Assembly (NCBI RefSeq): GCF_016801865.2
Contig: NC_068939.1
Location: 146,020,105-146,084,104, forward strand
DNA from: Culex pipiens pallens
Taxonomy: Eukaryota > Arthropoda > Insecta > Diptera > Culicidae
Direction: 5' to 3'
DNA length: 64,000 nt
Below are positions 1 to 10,230 of the stretch, piece by piece (positions within the stretch are counted from its first letter, which is position 1; each line of letters starts with the position of its first letter). The position numbers and the translations under genes are program-made. The notes beneath the pieces were generated by a model, which saw nothing but the letters and a program-made list of their open reading frames with translations, ran no database searches and had not been told where the DNA came from.

Positions 1-490
1 AGAAATTTTTAGTTTTTTTAAGTATTTGAGGCATATCAAGTATTTCAATTATTTTAAGCATTCAAGTATTTTAAGTATTCAAATATTTACAGAGTTTCTA
101 GTTTTTAGGATTTTGAAGTATTTGATCATTTTATAGTATTTTAAGTAAATCAAGTATTTAATTAATTTCAAGTATTTCAAGTATTTAAAAGTAAAAAATA
201 CTGAAAGTACTCAGTACTTTAAGTATATCGAATAAATCAAGTATATCAAGTATCTCAAATATTCAAAGTTATGAAAATATTTGAAATAATGAAATAATTT
301 AAGCATTTAAATTATGTAAAGTGCTTCAAGTATGTCAAGAATTTTGAGTAATCAAAGGACTAAAATAATGCAAAGTATTCAAAATATTATAATTGTTTAA
401 ATTACAAGTATTTCAATCATTTTAAGTCTTGAACGGAATTCAAAGTATTTCTAGTATTTAAAGTACTTCCAGTATTTTAAGTATTTACAA
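1..490. repeat. Degenerate AAGTATTTC minisatellite
   Basis: Irregular repeats of about 9-10 bp (TTTAAGTATTTCAAGTATTT) fill the start of the window; no ORF or other structure seen. Confidence 0.75.
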
Positions 491-749
491 AAAAAATCAA
501 TCATGTCAGCACTTTGACGATCAATTACAACTCATAAAACTCGTTTTCAATCGAAATCGAGTGATAAATAGCCCAATAGGAAGTGAAAAATTGTATGAAT
601 AGTGAAAATCAGGTAATTGGATGGAGTTAGGAGCGAGTTACTAGAATTTTCCCTACTTTCCATAATTTGAAATTAATTCCAAATTTTTAAAATATCTATA
701 CATCGTAAATTATTCAGAACATTTGAATAGCTATAATAATTAAAATGTA

Positions 750-976
750 CACACTCAGATTTTTATGCCGAACTTCGGCAGAATTCTGCCGAAATCAGAA
801 CAACTTATCGCTCGGCAGAAAAATATGCCGAATCTCGGCAAAATGTGAGTCATTGTGCCGATTACTCGGTGAAAAATGACAGTTAATTTGCCGAAGTTCG
901 GCATTTTTCTGCCGAAGAAATCAGTTGTTCTGTTTTCGGCAGAATTCTGCCGAGCTCGAAAACCAAAAATGAGTGT
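750..976. mobile_element. MITE with TA duplication and dense TGCCGAA/TTCGGCA palindromes
   Basis: Ends CACACTCA and TGAGTGTG lie next to TA on both sides (748-749, 977-978). The interior is a chain of short inverted motifs (GCCGAACTTCGGC, CGGCAGAATTCTGCCG). Confidence 0.75.
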
Positions 977-1248
977 GTATGTAAATAATTTAAACTTTTC
1001 AGTTAATTGAAATCTTTCGTACACTCCTTTATTGCTTTCAGGACATAGGAATTATAAAAAAAAATACCTAAAATATTCAGAACTCTGAAAAACTTTAACT
1101 TCCTTGAAAAAAATCAAGCCTTAGTATTTAGAAAAAGAATTAAAATATGAATGAATGTATTCATGAAAACATTAAATACCGGAAATGTTTTATGCACTCG
1201 AAAGAATTGAAGTTGGAATACTTAATAATTTTGGAAATATTTGAAATA

Positions 1249-1857
1249 CCGTCAGTGGGGGTGAGATTGGGTCAAAGTATTTTTTACGGATTTTACCATT
1301 TCTCAGGTACTTCTCAATGTAACTAAATTCTGTTAAAAGGGTTGTGCAAGGGACATCTTAAGATGACTTTTCTGAAAAAAATCTCGTTCCTAGAACAAAT
1401 CCTGTCATTTTAGCAGCTGTCTAAAGTTGAGGTACGTTTTTGGCCAAAAATGACCTCTCGAAAAATCAACTTTATAATTTGTTTGTTGGAATTGATCAAA
1501 AAGTACCCAAATGTTTGAAAATCTCTACTTCAAATATTTTAGCATGTCAATACGATTCTCTCGAACAAGAAACACTGTTGGATGACTTGTTTTTACTATG
1601 TCTTTGTATTTGAGCATCATTTTAGTTTCATTTGACCCAATGTCACCCCCTCGAAGGGGTGAGATTGGGTCAATTTTCAAACGATTGCCATTTAAGGTAG
1701 AGTCCATCAAATTACACCATATTTTGGAAAAATGTTAGTAAACTTTCTAAGAACAATTATACGATAAAAGATTTTCGATGTTATTCAAATTGTTTTTGTT
1801 ATTAAGAAATTACGAGAGGTGTATCGTTTTTTGACCCATAGTCACCCCCACTGACGG
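1249..1857. mobile_element. MITE with CCGTCAGTGGGGG ends, TA duplication
   Basis: The terminal repeat of 26 bp (CCGTCAGTGGGGGTGA..., two mismatches) has TA on both outer sides (1247-1248, 1858-1859). An internal palindrome near 1635-1675 repeats the GAGATTGGGTC end motif. 609 bp. Confidence 0.85.
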
Positions 1858-1859
1858 TA

Positions 1860-2700
1860 CTTAATTATTCGGAACTCATGAATAGTTTAATAATTTTTTT
1901 TTCTTTTGAAAAACATGAAACACTTTGTAATTGAATTTTTGAAATCTCAGAAAAGACATGAAATTCTTTTAATATTCCGAAAAATTACTCCGAAATCATC
2001 AAATACCTGAAACACTTTAATTGCTTGAAATATTTTCAGCATCAAAATTTTACTAAATGTGTTAAGGCCAATGCAATTTTTGGTTAAGTTTTTGTCCCTC
2101 GGCTCTGGCCGGGGTCGAGGAGGAGGCAAAAAAAATGAAATAACAAACCATAATGTCAACATTTGTATGTAAAAAGTGTTTTTAAATGCATTTTACACCA
2201 GTTCAGACGTTTTGAAATTGAAATTTTCGTGTCGACTTTGAAGGGGGAGGGGAGGGGAGGTCTATCGTTAGCTCTAACGAAGGAAAAACTTGACACTTCT
2301 CATCTGCAAAAACTCTTCTGAAGATACCAAAGCTCTAAAGCTAAACCATTTCGTAAAATCATATTTCGAACTGCCTCTACTCACCTGCTCAGTTATATCC
2401 AGAAGGTTATGTTTGTCCTACACTTTCACCTTCTTGTTGTCCTGGCCCGCCTCCAATTCTACATTTCCTCGCTAGTCTGTGATCATATGAACCCGAACTG
2501 CAGCTAACCCGGGCTCGGTTTAAACGGACAACATGTTCAAACTGTTTGAATTTTCTTTGGATTTTTGATGACTTTTCCAACCTTATGTAAAACATTTTTT
2601 TAATTTTTTACATCACTTTTCACTTTTATCACTTCCGGTCTGAATTTCCCAAAATTGTTTTTTTCCTTTCATTAATTCGCACCGTTCCACAACACCCGGT
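1860..2700. other. Intergenic, no gene seen
   Basis: AT-rich DNA with a G-rich run near 2240-2262. Short ORFs have no protein-like features. Confidence 0.5.
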
Positions 2701-2754
2701 TTTCCCCCCGTTCACCAATCAGTCAATATCAGAAAATCATGCGAGTTCAATTTC

Positions 2755-3175
2755 AGTTCGCTTCTCCGCGGCCGAATGCGTGCAAATCCCAACCGGCAGC
2801 TTTGCCACGTAAGGCCGCCGCGGCTTCTCCCCCCACCAAGCATCCCACCAACCATCCCAGCCCATGGTCCAACACGCCCAACCGAGGAGTGCCGTCGTTC
2901 CGCCGATGGCAACCCCAGATAGTGCCCGGGTCTGATGGAACAGATGGCAGGTGTGGCGATCGGTTCCACGGTCGGTCGTACTATTGGCCACGCCTTGACC
3001 GGCATGTCCTCCGAAAGCGGCACCGGTTCCGCAGCAGGAAGCGTCTCCAGTCCCGCAATACGCTGCAGCTGCGGAAGCGAACGCCGGTGGGTCGTGTTCG
3101 CGGAAGATTTAGCAGTTGTCCGGTCCGGCAAGAAATAACACTTTGTCCGCAGTCCGCACACGGCACCGGTATTTA
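2755..3175 (+). pseudogene. CHCHD2-like (mitochondrial CHCH-domain protein) broken copy
   Basis: Three reading frames together recall CHCHD2/MIX17. First comes a Pro/Ala-rich N-terminal part. Then GLMEQMAGVAIGSTVGRTIG and HALTG follow, matching the conserved hydrophobic centre of the family. Next is a P/A/Q-rich spacer (PKAAPVPQQEASPVPQYAAA), then GGSCSRKI-stop-QLSG, where the first CHCH cysteine motif should be. At least two frameshifts and a TAG break it, and the second CX9C motif is not seen. The frame changes could in part be assembly errors; a processed pseudogene is the simpler reading. Confidence 0.6.
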
Positions 3176-3486
3176 TGGGAAAAAATCACGACCGCTTTTC
3201 CTTTTCTTTAATTTTTACAACATGTCGATACAACACGTACCAACAACCTGAACATGGTCCCCACCATGTTCCAGATTCCACGTAAACCGATCAAAAGGAT
3301 TTGCAGACGGCACCTGCAGTCGCGGTAGAGAAAATGCAAACATTGAAAATTTGGCTAAGTCCGATTTTGACAGCTCGGTTTTACGTCACCAGTGCAATAT
3401 TTCAGCTTTTCTCAGCAGCTTCCGCCTTTCACCGCATGGTGGCGTCGTATTTTGAGCCATGCGACCCCTTTTTTTAGAAATGCGAA

Positions 3487-5250
3487 CTAATTTAGCTCGA
3501 CTCGGATTTTGGCTGTTTTACTGGGTAGGTTGGAACTGGTGGATCGTTTAGCCATGAACCCGTGTTGCTCCTGCGCAATGTAGCTGGAGCACTGGAACTT
3601 GATGAAGTCCAAAACAATCTGCTCAAACAATTTACTTGTTGCGCAAAGAGCGGCGATGCCACGATAGTTGCGAACATCACGTTTTGGCCCCTTCTTGTGT
3701 ACCGGGAAAACGAAAGATTTCTTCCAACAAGACGGGAACACACCAGTACGAAGCGAGAGGTTGAACAAGAGAGACAATGGTGCTGCTAAGCTGTCCCCAC
3801 ATTTCTTCAGCACTAGGGCGGGAACGCCATCTGGACCACAACTTGTAGATCCTTTCAGGCGCAAGCAAGCTCGGCGGACCGCATCAGGATTCACAAACGG
3901 ATGTTGTCCAATCGGAGGGCGAACTGGGACGTTGTTGGCAGCCTTAGAGATGATCGCGTCGTCTACGATCTCGTCGTTGAAAACACTGCTGAACTGGGAG
4001 CGGAATAAATCGCAGATATCCTCCGGGTTCGTCGCTTCGGTGTCATCACGAACCATCACGGTTGGTAGGCCGGATTCTTTCCTCTGCTCGTTGACGTGGT
4101 TCCAGAATTTCTTGGGGTCCCGTTTCAAGCGATTCTGGATGGAGTGTAGGTGCTGATGGTATAACCGATTGTTCAGGTGGCTGTATCGGTTACTAGCTGC
4201 CCAGAAAAAGTTTCTCCAGCGGTCGGTTGGATGTTTTGAGTACTTCCTAAGCGCAGCCCGTTTTGCTGTCTTTAAGATCCGTAGGCGCTCGTTTGTCCAT
4301 GGTGGATATCTAGCGGGTTGTCGCTCCTTCCTGGGCACGAACGTGTCGATTGCTTGACGTAAGATGTTCATCAGAGTTTCGGCAGCTCCATTCGCGTCGA
4401 GGTTATGCAGCAAATCGTTCCAGTTGATGTTATTCAGGTAGACACACATACCAGCAAAGTCAGCGTTGTTAAAATCGTGGAAAAAGCTGCAGCTTGAAGC
4501 TCGAAAGGCATGAATTTTACATGAAATTGATACCAGTAGGGGACAATGGAAACGATCTATTTTTACAAGCGGCTGTGGAGCAGGTAGGAGACTACAGCAA
4601 GTTGGTGTGTCAGAGCTAACGAAACATAGATCTAGCACGTTGTTAGAGATGTTGGGGATATCATTCAACTGTTTTAAGTTAGCTACAGAGTAGTCGTCCA
4701 AAACATCCAGTTTAAGCTGATTCGTTGGAGTGTTGGCGAGGTTCGGTATGAGCTTGTTTGTCGGACTACGCGTCCAGCGGAGAGCAGGAAAATTAAAATC
4801 ACCAATGATCATAACACTATCGTTAATTTTCATCATGGATGTCACCCAGGCCAGGGAATCTCTGTGTTGTTCGATCAGCGGCCGATCATTGTCACGTTTC
4901 GGGGGGATATAAACTACACAAATGAACAGCGTTGATGTAGCAAGTGGAACATTGACCCAGACCTGTTCGGGAATTGAACAATTTGGTGGAAACAGCTGGC
5001 GTGGCTTCAGAGCGGATCGAATAGCAAGTAGAACACCACCCCCTGACATTTTATCGCTATTGACAGAGGTGCGATCGGAACGGAACACTTCGTATTCGGG
5101 GCCGAAAAGCTGACTGGATAGAGTGTCAGCTGTCAGCCACGTTTCAGTAAAGGCGTACATATCGTAAGATGCATCAGAAATGGCGAGTGAGTGCTGAGCG
5201 ATTGTAGTGTTTAAGCCACCAATGTTCTGGTAAAAAAGGAGCAGATTCGT
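3487..5250 (-). CDS. LINE ORF2 protein: endonuclease plus truncated reverse transcriptase
   Basis: The open frame extends upstream of the first ATG (5160) through LLLFYQNIGGLNTTIAQ, the usual endonuclease N-terminus, and overlaps the end of ORF1. ORF2 is in the -1 frame relative to ORF1, so it needs frameshifting or reinitiation. Endonuclease marks: TETWL, GGGVLLAIRS, GDFNFPALRW and the D..H.P block (DRFHCPLLVS). RT start: FPVHKKGPKRDVRNYRGIAA, then EQHGFMAKRSTSSNL. The frame then runs into unrelated residues and stops. No palm catalytic motif is present, so it cannot be active. Confidence 0.85.
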   Translation of the reverse strand, partial: TNLLLFYQNIGGLNTTIAQHSLAISDASYDMYAFTETWLTADTLSSQLFGPEYEVFRSDRTSVNSDKMSGGGVLLAIRSALKPRQLFPPNCSIPEQVWVNVPLATSTLFICVVYIPPKRDNDRPLIEQHRDSLAWVTSMMKINDSVMIIGDFNFPALRWTRSPTNKLIPNLANTPTNQLKLDVLDDYSVANLKQLNDIPNISNNVLDLCFVSSDTPTCCSLLPAPQPLVKIDRFHCPLLVSISCKIHAFRASSCSFFHDFNNADFAGMCVYLNNINWNDLLHNLDANGAAETLMNILRQAIDTFVPRKERQPARYPPWTNERLRILKTAKRAALRKYSKHPTDRWRNFFWAASNRYSHLNNRLYHQHLHSIQNRLKRDPKKFWNHVNEQRKESGLPTVMVRDDTEATNPEDICDLFRSQFSSVFNDEIVDDAIISKAANNVPVRPPIGQHPFVNPDAVRRACLRLKGSTSCGPDGVPALVLKKCGDSLAAPLSLLFNLSLRTGVFPSCWKKSFVFPVHKKGPKRDVRNYRGIAALCATSKLFEQIVLDFIKFQCSSYIAQEQHGFMAKRSTSSNLPSKTAKIRVELN

Positions 5251-5252
5251 TT

Positions 5253-7475
5253 CTAGGGCTGGAGGGACCTTAACTCGTTCCGTAGGTTTGGGTACAACTG
5301 GTACTGCGGTATCATCGGGAATGGTGTCAGGTATGGTGGCAACGGAGGATGCGGCAAGCGGAAGCCCGATGGAAAAGGAGTCTGGCCGTGGAAGGGTGGT
5401 AGATTGGTATTTCGTGTGTTCGGTACTGCACTTGGTAGGACATCTCGATCTCGAGAGGGAACGGTCGATCGTGTACGAGGAGGGCCGTTAGATTTGGATT
5501 TGGTACTGGCGATTGCACGCGTGCGGTTTTCCGTGAACGGTTGAATAGTTACGCCTTCAGGCCAAAAAGTGTGTGTGTTTACAATGGTTTCAATCGAATC
5601 TGGCACGGTTATTTTGAACGACAAAAATGACAAAGGCCTACCGTTTGATTTGTTGTTGCTTACGAGCTTGTTACATACTATCTGGTCTGGGTCACAGTTT
5701 GTTTTGCTTTGTATATACCTGATGATATTGGCAGATTTTTCGTGTGGTTGAAAACGTGTAACATAATACCATTTCTGAGTTGAATCGGTGGATGCACTTG
5801 CGGAGGCAACTGCAAGATTGATAGTGGCTGTTTGTTGAGCGTTTGCAGTGGCGGCAGTTTGTAAAGCCTGCTGGGTGGCGACCTGCTCGGCGGCGGCTTG
5901 CTGTGCGGCGGCCTGCTGGGCGGCGGCTTGCTGTGTGGCGGCATGCTGGGCTGCGGCCTGCTGTGCGGCGGCCTGCTGGGCGGCGGCTTGTTGGGCGGCG
6001 ACCTGTTGGGCGGCGGCTTGTTGGGCGGCGACCTGTTGGGCTGCGGCTTGCTGTGTGGCGGCATGCTGGGCTGCGGCTTGCTGGGCGGCGACCTGTTGGG
6101 CTGCGGCCTGCTGGGCGGCGGCTTGCTGTGCGGCGGCTTGCTGGGCTGCGGCCTGCTGGGTGGCGGCTTGCTGGGCGAGTTGCCGAGCAGAGGCGGCATG
6201 CTGAGCAGAGGCGGCATGCTGAGCAGTGGCGAGTTGCTGAGCAGAGGCGGCGTGCTGGGCAGTGGCGGCATACTGAGCAGAGGCGGCATGCTGAGCAGTG
6301 GCGGCGTGCTGGGCAGTGGCGAGTTGCTGAGCAGTGGCGGCATGCTGAGCAGAGGCGGCATGCTGAGCAGAGGCGGCATGCTGAGCAGAGGCGGCATGCT
6401 GAGCAGTGGCGAGTTGCTGAGCAGAGGCGGCGTACTGGGCAGTGGCGGCATACTGAGCAGAGGCGGCATGCTGAGCAGTGGCGGCGTGCTGGGCAGTGGC
6501 GAGTTGCTGAGCAGTGGCGGCATGCTGAGCAGAGGCGGCATGCTGAGCAGTGGCGAGTTGCTGAGCAGAGGCGGCGTACTGGGCAGTGGCGGCATACTGA
6601 GCAGTGGCGGCGTGCTGGGCAGTGGCGAGTTGCTGAGCAGTGGCGGCTTGCTGAGCGGTGGCTACTTGCGACGCTGAATCTGCTTGCGTAGAGATCTGTT
6701 GTGGAGCAGTCAGCTGAAGAGTGCCGAGCTGGTCGGCGGCTAGCTGAGATGAGATTTTTGGCGAGGCGGGTGGGTTGGTTTGCTCGGTTGGTGCAGTAGA
6801 ATATCCAGCGGAGAACTCCGCCGCAAGGGCTGCAACTTCTAGAGCAACCTTGGAGGCCGCGTCGAAGAGGGGGTCAGAACAAAACTGTTCCGTGTCAACA
6901 GCGAGATGGTCATTGGAGTCTGAAACGGGAGGGACTGTAATATTGGAAGCAGCAGTTTGGTTAACTGAAACGTCAACTCTCGTGATTTTCTCCGGCTGCG
7001 ATAATGATTGTCTGGATAAACTGCTCGAACGTGGTCGTTTCTCGCCATTCATGGCGGATTCGAAAATTTCGGTGAAGTTCAGAGGATCGTTGCCTCCGGC
7101 TACGGTGTCAAGGTCAGGAACAGGTGGGCGGATGGTACTGCAGTTGGGTCGAGAGCACAAGGTCCTGGTTAGTTGGCTCAAGATCTGAACTGTATCCAGG
7201 AGGGCGCCAACTAATTTCATCGTCGATGTTGTCCGTTGTAGGATAAGATCCATGGTGTTGCTGTTAGATGTTGCTTTCCGTTTTACAGGGTCACGGCATT
7301 TCGAACACAACCAGCAAACGCCGGTGGAATCCCGTAGTGGTTTAAAGACGGTATTGTCCAGATTAGCACATTTTATATGCAAGCTGGCTGAACAGAATTC
7401 GCATCGAACGCGAGGCGAGCGATTGGCCGCTTTGCCAAGGCAAACATCTGCGTCGCAATTGCTCGATTTTGTCAT
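5253..7475 (-). CDS. LINE ORF1 protein with PHD-like finger and Ala/Gln-rich repeats
   Basis: The start is taken at ATG 7475-7473 (MTKSSNCDADVCLGKAANRS). An upstream ATG at 7640 adds 55 residues of poor quality. Residues C7, C12, C25, C28, H33, C36, C54 and C57 form a C4HC3 PHD-like finger. The middle (DNA 5840-6680) is a run of Ala/Gln-rich hexapeptides such as AATAQH, AASAQH and LATAQQ, then AAAQQ-type repeats. After it comes a globular segment (WYYVTRFQPHEKSANIIRYI) resembling the RNA-binding part of insect LINE ORF1 proteins, then a Pro-rich tail ending LRNELRSLQP. It is open over 740 residues, so the copy is not old or has been under selection. Confidence 0.8.
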   Translation of the reverse strand: MTKSSNCDADVCLGKAANRSPRVRCEFCSASLHIKCANLDNTVFKPLRDSTGVCWLCSKCRDPVKRKATSNSNTMDLILQRTTSTMKLVGALLDTVQILSQLTRTLCSRPNCSTIRPPVPDLDTVAGGNDPLNFTEIFESAMNGEKRPRSSSLSRQSLSQPEKITRVDVSVNQTAASNITVPPVSDSNDHLAVDTEQFCSDPLFDAASKVALEVAALAAEFSAGYSTAPTEQTNPPASPKISSQLAADQLGTLQLTAPQQISTQADSASQVATAQQAATAQQLATAQHAATAQYAATAQYAASAQQLATAQHAASAQHAATAQQLATAQHAATAQHAASAQYAATAQYAASAQQLATAQHAASAQHAASAQHAASAQHAATAQQLATAQHAATAQHAASAQYAATAQHAASAQQLATAQHAASAQHAASARQLAQQAATQQAAAQQAAAQQAAAQQAAAQQVAAQQAAAQHAATQQAAAQQVAAQQAAAQQVAAQQAAAQQAAAQQAAAQHAATQQAAAQQAAAQQAAAEQVATQQALQTAATANAQQTATINLAVASASASTDSTQKWYYVTRFQPHEKSANIIRYIQSKTNCDPDQIVCNKLVSNNKSNGRPLSFLSFKITVPDSIETIVNTHTFWPEGVTIQPFTENRTRAIASTKSKSNGPPRTRSTVPSRDRDVLPSAVPNTRNTNLPPFHGQTPFPSGFRLPHPPLPPYLTPFPMIPQYQLYPNLRNELRSLQP
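5840..6680 (-). repeat. 18-bp tandem repeat array with higher-order copies in LINE ORF1
   Basis: Plus-strand units such as GAGCAGAGGCGGCATGCT and GAGCAGTGGCGAGTTGCT recur with an 18-bp period from about 6180 to 6680. Blocks of many units are themselves repeated nearly exactly (compare 6225-6350 with 6410-6530). From 5870 to 6180 the unit changes to GGCGGCNTGCTG-type repeats. Because the period is a multiple of three, all three frames stay open on both strands, giving false ORFs. Confidence 0.9.
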
Positions 7476-7770
7476 TTCGATGCGTTGGATTGTTGTTGTT
7501 TGGAAGCGAAAAATACTATAGCGGGTCCGGGTGCGTGAGGGAGCGAGAAAGAGTGTATCGTTGGGAGACACTCGCAAGTTGTGATGTGTAATTAAACGAC
7601 ACGAAATCACTTTATCGCGTAAATTACACCTATCTATCACAGTGTCCTGTTAAATCCTTCACTAGTTTGCACCAAAATAGTACTCGCGAAGAAAAACGGT
7701 TAGTTTTACACTTGAAAAAAGCGATTTTAAAAGCGCGCATATGAAAGAGTTGTTTACGTTTACGCACAAT

Positions 7771-8225
7771 GGGAGTTATTGAACCTCACCCAATTTTTGA
7801 TATATTATGTAAAATTGTTCGAGGAATCCGTTAAAAATATTTTCAGATATAGGCTCTTTGGTCCAGACACCGTCAAAACGGAATTTGATGTTTTCATAAG
7901 ACTTTTTCAAATGTTAGGCTAGATTTTTGAAACTCCACATTATTTTTTCTTGAAAGTCCAACTTAGCATCTTTCATTTGCGCCCTAGACAGCTAAAATCG
8001 GTTGAAATGGAGCGAAGTTATGATTTTTTGAAAAAAGTGGTTTTTGTGAAAATCTACGAAAATGGCCATTTTTCGGACCACCCTAACACGGCGTAGGCCA
8101 CCCTAATGGCCAAACAAAAAAATACGGGTCTAATTATTTTGGCCAAGGAACCCCCAGAAAAATTTTGAGCCCGATCGGAGAACTTTTATTTTTTTTCTTT
8201 AACTTTCATATGGAACTGCTGTATA
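7771..8225. repeat. Extra arm of the same foldback family
   Basis: The sequence repeats the right arm of 8231-9474 in direct orientation (AGGCTCTTTGGTCCAGACAC through GAGCCCGATCGGAG) at lower identity. The LINE abuts its left edge. Confidence 0.75.
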
Positions 8226-8230
8226 TATAC

Positions 8231-9474
8231 AGCAATTCCCCACGAAAACAGCATGGAAAAAAACAAAAGTCCTCGGATTGGGCTCAAAATATTTCTGGGA
8301 GTTCCCTGGCCGAAATAATTAGACCCGTATTTTTTGTTTGGCCATTAGGGTGACCTACGCCGTGTTAGGGTGGTCTGAAAAATGGCCATTTTCGTCGATT
8401 TTCGTAAAAACCACTTTTTTCGAAAAATCATAACTCCTCGCCATTTTAACCGATTTCAATTGTCTTATACGCAACTGAAAGGTGATAAGTTGGGCTTTCA
8501 AAGAAAAATAGTAAGAAGTTTCAAAAATCTAGCCTAACATATGAAAAGAGCGTATGAAACTTTAAAATGCCGTTTTGACGGTGTCTGGACCAAAGAGCCT
8601 ATGTCTGGAAATATTTTTATCAGATTCCCCGGACATTTTTACATAACATACTAAAAAATGGGAGGAGTTCATTTACAGGATTCCGAGATATGATTTTTTG
8701 AAAATAAAATCCGTGTTTTTCGACGCGCCACGCGTAAAAACCGGAAAATGACGAATTCGGCAAAAAATTAACTTTTTTCACTAAAACTGCGATAACTTCA
8801 AAATTTCAGCAATGACCTATACATGTCTGGGTACCAAAAGTTGCGTCTTTTAAATACAAAAATTTTGGTACCATAACATCTATAGGTCATCGCTGAAATT
8901 TTAAAGTTATCGCCGTTTTAGTGAAAAAAGTTGATTTTTTGCCAATTTCGTCATTTTCCGGTTTTTGCGCGCGGCGCGTCAAAAAACACGGATTTTTTTT
9001 TCAAAAACTCATATCTCGGAATCCTGTTAATGAACTCCTCCCATTTTTTGGTATGTTATGTAAAAATGTCCGGGGAATCCGATAAAAATATTTCCAGACA
9101 TAGACTCTTTGGTCCAGACACCGTCAAAACGGCATTTTAAAGTTTCATTCGACCTTTTCATATGTTAGGCTACATTTTTGAAACTTCTTACTATTTTTCT
9201 TTGAAAGGCCAACTTATCACCTTTCATTTGCGTATAAGACAATTAAAATCGGTTAAAATGGCGAGGAGTTATGATTTTTCGAAAAAAGTGGTTTTTGCGA
9301 AAATCGACGAAAATCGCCATTTTTCAGACCACCCTAACACGGCGTAGGTCACCCTAATGGCCAAACAAAAAAATACGGGTCTAATTATTTCGGCCAGGGA
9401 ACCCCCAGAAAAATTTTGAGCCCGATCCGAGCACTTTTGTTTTTTTTTTCATGCTGTTTTCGTGGGGAATTGCT
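8231..9474. mobile_element. Palindromic foldback element with AGCAATTCCCCACG ends
   Basis: Inverted arms of about 600 bp are centred near 8852. Arm landmarks are CCAGACACCGTCAAAACGG and GGCCATTAGGGTGACCTACG, seen in both orientations. No coding capacity. Confidence 0.85.
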
Positions 9475-9489
9475 GTATATATATATATA

Positions 9490-10230
9490 TAAAAGAAATA
9501 AAAAAAACATGCAGAAATTATGTTTATCATGACAAATAACTTTTCTAAAAAAAAGTCATAATGTTTTCCTTTCATGGACAAAATGGCCAAGCAAAAATCA
9601 AACATCTCTTGTTTGTTTTACTTCAAACAACTCAATGTTTTCAAACATTTGGAATTAACATCATGTCACAATCAGTCTTACATGTTTTGATATTTAACCT
9701 TCTAACACCCATTGTTACACCAGTGCTCCATTTTTCTTTTACTACATATTGTAATTTCTTGTATACCAGATATTTAACGAATTGAAATAATTCTTCTTGC
9801 ACGAAACTATTTTAAAAATGTTAAGATACCAATTTGATTTGCAACTCATTAGATCATGGTAAAGAAAAACGTAAAAATTCTCAATTTAATATATTTTTTT
9901 ATGAAATAACTCCAAATATTCTTGAAAAAGCATACTTAATTTTCCCCTAGCTTCAAAAATTAATATTATCTGATATCAAAGTGTCTGATAATCTGATTAA
10001 TTGTATATGAGCTATAAATTTAATTTAATTGAACAAAATCATCTTCATTTATTTTTGTCTGAGCATCTAAAAAATGGTTCCAAAAAGTATAGAAAATGTG
10101 TACTTTTGCTTAAATTCCGGGAATTCCCGGGAAGTTTACAAATTTCCCGGGAAACGGGAAATATATTTTTTCGGGAAATCCCGGGAATTCCCGGGAAATT
10201 TTTTCCCGGGACGGGAAATTGAACGCTCTA
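9490..10230. mobile_element. Truncated TAGAGCG-family hAT relic
   Basis: The right end (CCCGGGACGGGAAATTGAAC, then GCTCTA) and the interior are the reverse complement of the left 700 bp of the 51348 element (for example, the segment near 9600-9720 matches 51880-52130). The left terminus is missing where it meets the foldback at 9474. Confidence 0.75.

Larger units (their letters stand above)
3487..7770 (-). mobile_element. Non-LTR retrotransposon (Jockey/CR1-like group), 3' half missing
   Basis: The element has two overlapping ORFs: ORF1 with a PHD-like zinc finger and ORF2 with an apurinic-type endonuclease followed by the first blocks of a reverse transcriptase. The RT is cut near 3520, before the catalytic YxDD motif, so the 3' half is missing while the 5' part is present. 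LINEs are normally shortened at the 5' end. The 5' boundary near 7770 touches a foldback arm. Clade assignment from motifs only. Confidence 0.85.

Noticed and set aside
5678..6691. Long ORFs on both strands over the Ala/Gln repeat (up to 305 residues)
   Set aside because: The 18-bp repeat period keeps every frame open; only the frame continuous with the PHD-fingered ORF1 is supported.
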